Assembly: GCA_964628385.1 (NCBI GenBank)
Contig: CAZVOD010000146.1
Coordinates: 1-5,296 of the forward strand
DNA length: 5,296 nt
Origin: JANQPA01 sp964628385
Lineage (GTDB): Bacteria > Bacteroidota > Bacteroidia > Chitinophagales > Saprospiraceae
Direction: 5' to 3'
The position numbers and the translations under genes are program-made. Shown piece after piece: positions 1 through 5,017 of the stretch; the stretch's first letter is position 1, and each line of letters starts with the position of its first letter. The notes below the pieces were generated by a model. The model was not told the DNA's origin. It saw only the letters and a program-made list of their open reading frames with translations, and did not search any database.

Positions 1-1
1 C

Positions 2-20
2 GTAAAAATAAGACAGTTTA
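2..20 (+). repeat. Left terminal inverted repeat of the IS407-group element
   Basis: GTAAAAATAAGACAGTTTA matches the reverse complement of 1185-1203, GTTTTTTTAAGACAGTTTA. The inner 12 bases TAAGACAGTTTA are identical in both. The outer A/T run differs, giving A5 on the left against T5 on the right. Transposase would bind here. The outermost base cannot be fixed because the window starts one base upstream. Confidence 0.7.
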
Positions 21-44
21 AAAATTCACTAACTTTAAGCTGTT

Positions 45-313
45 ATGAAAAAATCCAATTTTACAAAAAGCCAAATAATCAAGGCACTGAAAGAGAACGA
101 AACTGGTAAATCAGTAGAAATGGTCAGCCGAAGGCACTAGGTATAGCAAAGGGCACTTTCTACACTTGGCGCAAGAAATACGGCGGGATGGAAGTCAGCC
201 ATCTAAAGCGCCTAAAAGAGCTGGAAGAGGAAAACCATCGGCTTAAGCGGATGTTCGCTGATCAAGCCCTCCAACTTGAGATGGCCAAAGATGTGATCTC
301 AAAAAAGTGGTAA
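45..313 (+). pseudogene. IS407-group orfA (HTH protein), frameshifted
   Basis: This is the OrfA DNA-binding subunit of an IS3-family transposase. The reading begins at ATG 45-47 as MKKSNFTKSQIIKALKENE, hits TAG at 138-140, and the rest of the protein continues in the frame beginning near 134: ALGIAKGTFYTWRKKYGG, then a coiled-coil segment HLKRLKELEEENHRLKRM, ending at TAA 311-313. The shift corresponds to one missing base (or two extra) between about 117 and 134, inside the helix-turn-helix where related proteins read roughly ...SRxLGISKGTFYxW. Joined across the lesion it gives about 89 residues, the normal length. The leucine-zipper-like C-terminus normally serves dimerisation. No Shine-Dalgarno sequence is evident upstream. 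The gene overlaps orfB through the slippage site at 301-307. Confidence 0.85.
301..307 (+). other. Programmed -1 frameshift heptamer (A AAA AAG), orfA to orfB
   Basis: The heptamer AAAAAAG is positioned so that the orfA codons are AAA (302-304) and AAG (305-307). Slipping back one base puts the ribosome exactly in the orfB frame (VVKPSAKRK...). This is the classic IS3-family signal for producing the OrfAB fusion transposase. It remains intact although both flanking genes are broken. Confidence 0.8.
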
Positions 314-1145
314 AGCCTTCTGCCAAAAGAAAGGTTGTCGGCTATTTGAAAAAGAAATACCAAGCTAGTGTTGAGAATTGCTGCGAAGTGGTTCGGATGA
401 GCAGATCAAGTTGGTATTACAAAAGCAAGTTAGACGACACCCCGGTGGTTGAAAAACTCAATGAGATGGTTAACAAATACCCTAACCGCGGATTTTAGAA
501 CTAATATTACCGGATCAGGCGAGAAGGCTATAAATGAGCCTGGAGCAGAGTGCTGCGGGTTTACTGTGAGCTGGGCTTGGTCAGAAGGCCAAAGAAGCGA
601 AAACGGCTACCTGATGTATTGTGCAGGCCGCCTGGCCAGCCTGCGAGCCTTAACGAGGTCTGGAGTATGGACTTTATGAGTGATTGCCTAGAGGGCGGCA
701 GGCCATTCAGGGTGCTGAATATCATAGATGACTACAACAGGGAATGCTTATCCAATGATGGTGGCATCGGGTACCCTTCTGCAAGGGTTATCCGGCAATT
801 GGAACTGCTTAAAAGTGAGTATGGGCTACCAAAGTATATCCAAACGGACAATAGGCCTGAATTCATCTCAAAAGAGTATAAGGAATGGTGCAGTAAAAAC
901 GACGTAGAACCCGTATATGCGGAGCCAGGCAAGTCGATGCAAAATGGCTACGTAGAGCGATTTAACCGTACGTTTATGGAAGATGTGTTGGATGCTTACT
1001 TAGTTAGTTAGTTAGTTCTGTATCCCAATTTAACGTAATTGCAGAAAAGTGGAATGACGACTATAATCAGTACCATCCACATGATGCTTTGGGCAAAAAG
1101 AGCCCCAGGGAGTTCGCACCAAGACACGAGTTTGTGCGGGGCTAG
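307..1145 (+). pseudogene. IS407-group orfB (DDE transposase), multiply broken
   Basis: This is the catalytic domain of an IS3-family transposase with the rve integrase core. In one frame it reads from 307 through the N-terminal HTH_21-like part (YLKKKYQASVENCCEVVRMS, then RSSWYYKS) to NRGF. It is interrupted by TAG 496-498, TAA 502-504 and TGA 535-537, then continues in the same frame from WSRVLRVYCELGLVRRP to DAYLVS, with a stop at 1009-1011. The C-terminus (SVSQFNVIAEKWNDDYNQYH..., ending HEFVRG) lies in the next frame, from 1017 to TAG 1143-1145. The triad is visible: Asp at 670-672 (SMDF), Asp at 847-849 (TDNRPEF) and Glu at 955-957 (YVERF), with 35 residues between the last two. The basic residue usually found seven positions after the Glu is Met here, and the usual DNGPEF reads DNRPEF. 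It is clearly dead as a transposase source. Confidence 0.9.
1000..1017 (+). repeat. TTAG tetranucleotide repeat (4.5 copies) at the orfB frameshift
   Basis: Four tandem TTAG units plus TT lie exactly where the transposase frame changes. Removing two units (8 bp) restores an open frame reading DAYLVSSVSQFNV, as expected for the family. Replication slippage that added two units therefore accounts for the lesion. The repeat also supplies the stop codon at 1009-1011. Confidence 0.85.
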
Positions 1146-1161
1146 CCCCGCACAAACTCGT
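1126..1161. repeat. Perfect 36-bp palindrome across the orfB stop codon
   Basis: Every base from 1126 (A) to 1161 (T) pairs with its mirror base, and the centre is CTAG at 1142-1145. The two arms are ACGAGTTTGTGCGGGGCT and its complement. The orfB stop TAG (1143-1145) is at the apex, so the last codons of the transposase form one arm. The GC-rich inner stem would form a strong hairpin in RNA from either strand. No T-run follows directly on either side, so it is not a textbook intrinsic terminator. It may still block transcription or translation between the IS and the convergent GH116 gene. Confidence 0.9.
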
Positions 1162-1184
1162 ATGAAACTATCATTTTATAATTA

Positions 1185-1203
1185 TAAACTGTCTTAAAAA
1201 AAC
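1185..1203 (-). repeat. Right terminal inverted repeat of the IS407-group element
   Basis: On the minus strand this reads GTTTTTTTAAGACAGTTTA, the partner of the left repeat at 2-20. The segment 1185-1196 (TAAACTGTCTTA) is the exact complement of 9-20. It marks the right end of the element to within a few bases. Confidence 0.7.
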
Positions 1204-1265
1204 CGTAAGCTTTTAATAACAATAAAATAAACTTTGTGCTTTTAATAAATTCATAATTTCTTTTT

Positions 1266-1364
1266 TTAGATTCCTTTGCTCAAATTCGCTTTGAGTTTTT
1301 CTGATGAAATAGTTTTATCTTCATCCATTTGCTGAAAGTTTAATTTTATTTCTCCTAAATAGCC
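1266..1364 (-). other. Short peptide-like open frame downstream of GH116, unrecognised
   Basis: Downstream of the GH116 stop on the same strand, one frame is open from 1364 to TAA at 1266-1268 (32 codons) and contains an ATG at 1326-1328. That ATG gives a 20-residue peptide beginning MDEDKTISSEKLK. An AGGAG (1352-1356 on the plus strand as CTCCT) lies about 14 bases after the GH116 stop, but no ATG follows at a suitable distance. The composition looks protein-like, so it could be the residue of a gene once downstream in the same transcript. Equally it may be chance in AT-rich spacer. No family is recognised. The rest of 1204-1370 holds nothing else I can name. Confidence 0.2.
1279..1300 (+). 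terminator. Possible weak intrinsic terminator, plus-strand orientation
   Basis: The stem CTCAAA (1279-1284) pairs with TTTGAG (1290-1295) around a TTCGC loop, followed immediately by TTTTT (1296-1300). The T-run is on the plus strand, so it would stop transcripts leaving the IS toward GH116, not the GH116 transcript itself. A six-pair, AT-leaning stem is weak, so this is a tentative call. Confidence 0.3.
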
Positions 1365-1370
1365 TCATAA

Positions 1371-4133
1371 TTACACATGTATTGAAATAGAAAGCTTATC
1401 ATTTTTCGATAATTCTAAACGATTGAACAGCACTGAAACTGTATGTCCAGTTTTGATTATCTTGTGATTAATAAGGCTTCCATTGACAGCAACTTCAAAG
1501 TTTTTAGGCGATTTATCTTCAGAAAGACTAAAACTTACCTCTTGAATATTCACTTTTCCATACACTATTTTTAACGTATTGGATTGCAAATTTTCAGATT
1601 GCTTTTGTTGTAAAGTTCCCCATCCTTCTGCACCTGTAAAGGCTGCACTAAAATTATCAGGCGTTAATTTGGGGGCAAAACCCAACTGCCCTTTGGGTCC
1701 GTTGTAGGTAAAGCCACAAACAGCAATAAAAGCGCCGTAGCTTGCCATAGCTCTTGAATAATGGTCGCTGCATTCTATCTCATTGTATGGATTTCTTTTA
1801 GCTGGACTATAGCGGTTGTGTATGGCTTTCAAGATAGAGAAACCATAATCTAGTTTATCTTCCCAAATCATGTGACTGCCAACTTGGTGTTCAAAGCCCG
1901 TCATACATTCATTAAAGTAACCAAATTGCCGGTGCCTTTCCCAGTCTTCTCTTTTACCACCCAAAGGCCAGGTGCACATTACTAAACCTGCATCTCCCGC
2001 AAGTGCGTAGGGCCTTCCGTTAATTTTTGGGGGTAAATTTTCTCTTAACGGACCAACATTAGTAACAAAGTTATATTTCCAAAGCGAGTCCAGTGAACTG
2101 TTGATCATCTCCTTATTATATAATTCGCCTAAGCCGACTTGGTATGCCCAACTTTGTCCAAAAACTTGATCTATGTAGCATCCTGTTCCTGTTCCGATAG
2201 CATCTTTATGATTTGGATCTTCAATTTGAATGAAATATTCGCCGTTAAAAAGCTTTTCAATGTTTTTACTTCCTGATTCTAATATTTTAGCATATTCCGC
2301 CTTGGCCAAAGTATCGTTCATTACACCAGCCATTTCTTCAGCAGCGGCAAGAGCAGCCAGATATAAAGATGTGATGACAGGGATGTTGCCATACCATTTA
2401 GCATCCAAGGTATTGTGTTGTTCCCCATAAATGGTTCCATTGGCTTGACCATCTTCTTTGTCTAAATTGATAAGGTATTCTAAAGCGATTTTGATATTGT
2501 CCCAATTCCTTTCCAAGAAAGCATTGTCCGGTGAAATGAGGTAATCTCGATAAGCTCGCAATACAATACCTGCTTGTCCATCGGCAGCAAATTTTTTAGC
2601 TAAAGAACCTCTAAAGTCAATCCCTCCTGATTCTTTATCCATAACGGCAAAATCTGTTTTTTCCCTCAAGTTTTTCTCCAATTCTGGGAATAATCGACCT
2701 ATAGCTTGTGCATAATGCCACACATGCGTGCAAGTGCCAGGGCAGCAACCTATGCCTTCCCAAGCCCAAAATCGACCATCTTCTAATAAGAAACAAGTTT
2801 CGGTGGCGAGAATAGAAGTATTGATAAAAGTTCGATTTAAAAACCAATGCGGCAATGTAGATGCTTCGTAAAATGTAGTTCTCCAAAGCGCTGTTTTTTC
2901 ACTTAATTCGGTGCAATTCTTTGCAATTTCTAAACCTACCTCACTTGCATTTTGAAAACGATTTTTATAAAACCTCCCCTTATTTTCTCCAACCGATTTC
3001 TGATTTTGTGGAAGCTTGATGTTGGGAAAATACCAACTAATAATAAAAGTAATATCTTTGGTTTCGTTGGGTTCCAACGAGAAAGATTGACTAATTGCTC
3101 CTATTAATTGTTCGCCGTGAGTAGCATTTGCTTCCTTGGTTTTATTTTCAGGAAAAAGTATAGATTGATCAATCTTCACTTCTGCAGATGCATGGCTATG
3201 TGTATTTGTATTCATCAATGACAGCGACATGTTTCCAAAGTCTCTTTGGTTCTTCAGCGTTTTAGAATTGGTAGAAGCCTTGCAATTTAATAGGGTATTC
3301 CCAGCTGTTTTTTGAATGCTGTTGTGCAGTTTCACCTCTGAATTATTTTCGGTATTATTTAAAACAGCATTTTCTAACCAACCCGAAAGTTCAACACTCA
3401 CTTTTTTATTGCTGGTATTTTTTACTTTATATCGCATTATGGTTGCTGGATAACTCGAAGATTTTACATCCAAAGGCACAAAAGGCGAAAAGGATTTTAG
3501 GTCTATTTCCACTGGCAACTCTTCATCTCTATAGCTAATTTCAGCAATGGGATATTGACCTTTGAAAGCTATGTCATCAAAGCCTTTAAAATCTAGACTC
3601 TTTTGCCATTCTTTTCTCTCTTGTTTAATTTTTATGCCAAAGCCTTGCTCAAAAGGATACTCTGGAGTCACTGGAAAAACAAAATTTGCACCATCTCTTG
3701 GTCTCACTCTTTTTTTACCTTGCCAATTTTCATAAGTTTTGCTTACAATTCCTTCTTTTTTCTCGTTAAAAATATCCCATAACCAGAGTTTTCCATCACC
3801 ACCTATGTAAACTGTTCCTGTAAATAAACCTCCTATCGGCATTCCTACGTAAGCCAAATCTTTTCCCTTAAAAATTTCTGGCTCACCTCTTTTGTAAAGG
3901 TTTTCAAACCATCCTTCAGGAAGCTCTTTTTCATTTAAAAATTCTTGTTTTGATTTTGATTGACCAAAACTTAGGGCAGGTAACCCCATAAGAAGCCCAC
4001 TTGTTGCCAAACCCATGGCTTTTAAAAAATCTCTTCTTACAATGGTTTTATTTACCACCGTATCTTGGTTTACATCAGAAGAGCAACATCCTGAAGATGG
4101 TTTGCAAGTATTTTGTTTTTTGTTATTTTCCAT
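1371..4133 (-). CDS. Tat-exported GH116-family glycoside hydrolase (GBA2/DUF608 type)
   Basis: Predicted retaining beta-glycosidase, likely acting on beta-glucosides or related sugars in the periplasm or outside the cell. Start chosen at ATG 4131-4133, giving 920 residues; the frame can be opened six codons earlier only from a TTG. No Shine-Dalgarno sequence is visible, as is usual in Bacteroidota. Residues 32-38 (VRRDFLK) are a twin-arginine motif, followed by a hydrophobic stretch to about 57 with a plausible cut after SFG. The long n-region holds three Cys (10, 16, 17). An N-terminal beta domain (GBA2_N-like, about 85-400, with GMPIGGLFTG and GDGKLWLWDIFN) precedes an alpha/alpha-barrel domain (DUF608-like, about 430-815). 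By family comparison Glu459 (FWAWEG) is the likely nucleophile and Asp577 (NTLDAKWYG) the acid/base. The conserved blocks GCCPGTCTHVW, GFEHQVGSHMIWE and NPYNEIECSDHYSRAMASYG are also present. A C-terminal tail of about 100 residues is probably a small beta domain. The frame is undamaged. The family call is firm; the substrate is not determinable. Confidence 0.9.
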   Translation of the reverse strand: MENNKKQNTCKPSSGCCSSDVNQDTVVNKTIVRRDFLKAMGLATSGLLMGLPALSFGQSKSKQEFLNEKELPEGWFENLYKRGEPEIFKGKDLAYVGMPIGGLFTGTVYIGGDGKLWLWDIFNEKKEGIVSKTYENWQGKKRVRPRDGANFVFPVTPEYPFEQGFGIKIKQERKEWQKSLDFKGFDDIAFKGQYPIAEISYRDEELPVEIDLKSFSPFVPLDVKSSSYPATIMRYKVKNTSNKKVSVELSGWLENAVLNNTENNSEVKLHNSIQKTAGNTLLNCKASTNSKTLKNQRDFGNMSLSLMNTNTHSHASAEVKIDQSILFPENKTKEANATHGEQLIGAISQSFSLEPNETKDITFIISWYFPNIKLPQNQKSVGENKGRFYKNRFQNASEVGLEIAKNCTELSEKTALWRTTFYEASTLPHWFLNRTFINTSILATETCFLLEDGRFWAWEGIGCCPGTCTHVWHYAQAIGRLFPELEKNLREKTDFAVMDKESGGIDFRGSLAKKFAADGQAGIVLRAYRDYLISPDNAFLERNWDNIKIALEYLINLDKEDGQANGTIYGEQHNTLDAKWYGNIPVITSLYLAALAAAEEMAGVMNDTLAKAEYAKILESGSKNIEKLFNGEYFIQIEDPNHKDAIGTGTGCYIDQVFGQSWAYQVGLGELYNKEMINSSLDSLWKYNFVTNVGPLRENLPPKINGRPYALAGDAGLVMCTWPLGGKREDWERHRQFGYFNECMTGFEHQVGSHMIWEDKLDYGFSILKAIHNRYSPAKRNPYNEIECSDHYSRAMASYGAFIAVCGFTYNGPKGQLGFAPKLTPDNFSAAFTGAEGWGTLQQKQSENLQSNTLKIVYGKVNIQEVSFSLSEDKSPKNFEVAVNGSLINHKIIKTGHTVSVLFNRLELSKNDKLSISIHV

Positions 4134-4154
4134 TATATTTTGAGATATCAACTA

Positions 4155-4229
4155 TTATTTATTTTCAATTTGTGTAGCATCATTCCAAGTTTCCGTTCTA
4201 AATGACGACAATGGCAAAAGATTATTTAT
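4155..4229 (-). pseudogene. 3' remnant of an upstream gene cut off by the IS3 element
   Basis: On the minus strand the frame is open from the presumed IS boundary to TAA at 4155-4157, immediately followed by TAG. It ends in LLPLSSFRTETWNDATQIENK. The composition looks like a genuine soluble protein C-terminus, with Trp, Arg and mixed charge. The stop lies 21 bp before the GH116 ATG, an operon-like spacing in the same direction. I infer that a gene preceding GH116 was truncated when the IS inserted near 4229. The family is not recognisable from about 24 residues, and a chance frame is possible. Confidence 0.45.
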
Positions 4230-4291
4230 GCTTCCCCCAAAAATTCGAGCCAGTAGCTTAGTTGGTAAAAACCTTAAATTAGCTGCTGATT

Positions 4292-4573
4292 ATGAAAAGA
4301 AAACGCAGAACATTTAGCCCGGAATTCAAACTAAAGGTCATTTTGGCTGCACTTCAGGAACGAGAAACTTTGTCAGAATTATCTCAAAAATACGACTTAC
4401 ATGCCAACCAAATATCAAAATGGAAGAGCGAATTTTTAGATAATGCGACGCACTATTTAAAGGCACCTAATAAAAGCAATGAAGACAAAGAATCAGTAGA
4501 CGTAAAGGAGCTTTACGCCAAAATTGGCCAACTACAAATGGAGTTAGATTTTCTCAAAAAAAAGCTCTTATGA
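4292..4573 (+). CDS. IS3-family transposase OrfA (helix-turn-helix subunit)
   Basis: This is a 93-residue DNA-binding subunit that recognises the IS ends and normally regulates or joins the OrfAB transposase. Residues 8-50 form the HTH_Tnp_1-type domain (FSPEFKLKVILAALQ, LSELSQKYDLHANQISKWK). Residues about 70-93 (VKELYAKIGQLQMELDFLKK) form a leucine-rich coiled coil for dimerisation. Length and order match intact family members. ATG 4292-4294 is the natural start, and no Shine-Dalgarno sequence is seen. The stop TGA (4571-4573) overlaps the ATGATG that begins the orfB frame, and the slippage site lies just before it. The gene itself is intact, but with no functional OrfB the element cannot move on its own. 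Confidence 0.9.
   Translation: MKRKRRTFSPEFKLKVILAALQERETLSELSQKYDLHANQISKWKSEFLDNATHYLKAPNKSNEDKESVDVKELYAKIGQLQMELDFLKKKLL
4558..4564 (+). other. Programmed -1 frameshift heptamer (A AAA AAG), second IS3 element
   Basis: A run of eight A (4556-4563) followed by G contains A AAA AAG with the orfA codons AAA (4559-4561) and AAG (4562-4564). A -1 slip leads into GCT CTT ATG ATG, the orfB frame. This is the expected IS3-family arrangement for making OrfAB, and it sits seven bases before the orfA stop. Confidence 0.8.
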
Positions 4574-4932
4574 TGCCAGTTATAAAGCGTCAGGATTTGT
4601 TAGATGCAGATCACAAACTGAGCGTTCGTAGATAGGCATCATTGCTCCAAGTCAGTCGTAATAAAAAGTACTACAAGGCTAAAGGAGAGCATCCGTTCAA
4701 CCTTTATTTGATGAAGCTGATAGATCAACAATATCAGCACACTCCATTTTTTGGAGTACCAAGAATGACGGATTATCTCAATGGTTTAGGCTTACGTGTG
4801 ATTAATGAAAAACGGGTTAGAAGGCTCTATAAACTAATGGATATCAGAGCTTTAGGGCCAAATTTATATATAAGTAAATCGAATCCTGCTCATCCTAAGT
4901 TTCCTTATTTGCTTAGAGATCTGGAGGTAAAT
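4570..4932 (+). pseudogene. IS3-family orfB, N-terminal part with an in-frame TAG, truncated by IS21
   Basis: This is the N-terminal region of the catalytic transposase subunit. From ATG 4570-4572 it reads MMPVIKRQDLLDADHKLSVRR, then TAG at 4633-4635, then ASLLQVSRNKKYYKAKGEH in the same frame. The TAG sits where relatives usually carry Gln (SxRRQxxLL), so a single CAG-to-TAG change is likely. The frame continues through an HTH_21-like segment (YQHTPFFGVPRMTDYLNGLG, RVRRLYKLMDI) to LLRDLEVN at 4930-4932. Relatives continue there into PNQVW.TDITY, with the first catalytic Asp. Here the sequence switches to the IS21 end, and translation runs into foreign codons to a stop at 4972-4974. No catalytic residue is present in the window. 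Confidence 0.85.
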
Positions 4933-4980
4933 GTGTATTCGGATATGTCTGACCCCCTATTTCCGGTCGTTTGACCCCCT
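4932..4980. repeat. IS21 terminal region with two TGACCCCCT repeats
   Basis: The terminus is followed by two direct copies of TGACCCCCT, at 4950-4958 and 4972-4980, spaced 22 bp start to start (about two helical turns). IS21 elements carry multiple terminal repeats that bind the IstA transposase, and this arrangement fits that role. The matching copies at the other end are outside the window. Confidence 0.7.
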
Positions 4981-5017
4981 GTTGAAAAGCACGCCAAAAA
5001 TGAGTTGGTTAAGATAG

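Larger units (their letters stand above)
2..1203 (+). mobile_element. Decayed IS3-family insertion sequence, IS407 group
   Basis: This is an almost full-length IS of about 1.2 kb, the usual size for the IS407 group. It has imperfect terminal inverted repeats, a broken orfA and a broken orfB in the -1 frame relative to orfA, joined by an A6G slippage heptamer. The group call rests on the orfA type (N-terminus MKKSNFTKSQII, then KYGGMEVSHLKRLKELEEEN) and on orfB motifs such as VWSMDFMSD, IDDYNRECL and PGKSMQNGYVERFN, which are typical of IS407-type transposases. Two frameshifts and three in-frame stops mean no functional transposase can be made from this copy. It is visibly more GC-rich than the gene to its right, as expected of acquired DNA. 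The exact outer ends are uncertain by a few bases, and the left flank lies outside the window, so a target duplication cannot be verified. Confidence 0.88.
4229..4931 (+). mobile_element. IS3-family element, left part, interrupted by an IS21 element
   Basis: This IS3-family element differs from the one at the left of the window: orfA starts MKRKRRTFSPEFKLKV and orfB contains TPFFGVPRMTDYLN. The left end is placed at TGCTTCCCCCAAAAATTCGA, because IS3 elements commonly begin with TG and because the minus-strand gene remnant appears to stop there. No partner repeat is visible to confirm this. Only orfA and the first third of orfB are present. The remaining orfB, including the DDE core and the right end, should lie beyond the inserted IS21 element, outside the window. 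Confidence 0.75.

Noticed and set aside
449..679. Plus-strand frame from 449 overlapping orfB
   Set aside because: It is out of frame with the recognisable transposase, which reads in one frame across the stops at 496-537.
732..932. Minus-strand open frame opposite the left transposase, and similar ones within GH116 (2230-2430 plus, 2635-2886 minus)
   Set aside because: These are shadows of the real coding frames. They have no family-like motifs and no independent start context.
1..1207. CGTA at 1-4 and 1204-1207 as a 4-bp target duplication of the left IS
   Set aside because: IS407-type elements make 4-bp duplications, but this placement leaves ends of unequal length. The terminal repeats align best from 2 and 1203, which is incompatible with it. 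The left flank is not in the window.
1204..1254. Small minus-strand frame MNLLKAQSLFYCY from 1254
   Set aside because: It has thirteen codons in AT-rich spacer, with nothing to distinguish it from chance.
4134..4151. Earlier GH116 start at a TTG six codons upstream
   Set aside because: The frame can be extended to TTG 4149-4151, but ATG 4131-4133 is in frame and sits in the usual A/T-rich context. TTG starts are rarer and nothing supports this one.
4242..4270. tRNA-like phrases: TTCGAGCC (T-loop-like) followed by GTAGCTTAGTTGGTAAAA (D-arm-like)
   Set aside because: The order is reversed, the D-stem does not pair, and there is no anticodon or acceptor stem. It lies in the presumed IS3 leader.
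2..4931. GH116 carried by a composite transposon between the two IS3 elements
   Set aside because: The two elements belong to different subgroups with unrelated ends and are both defective, so they could not act together.
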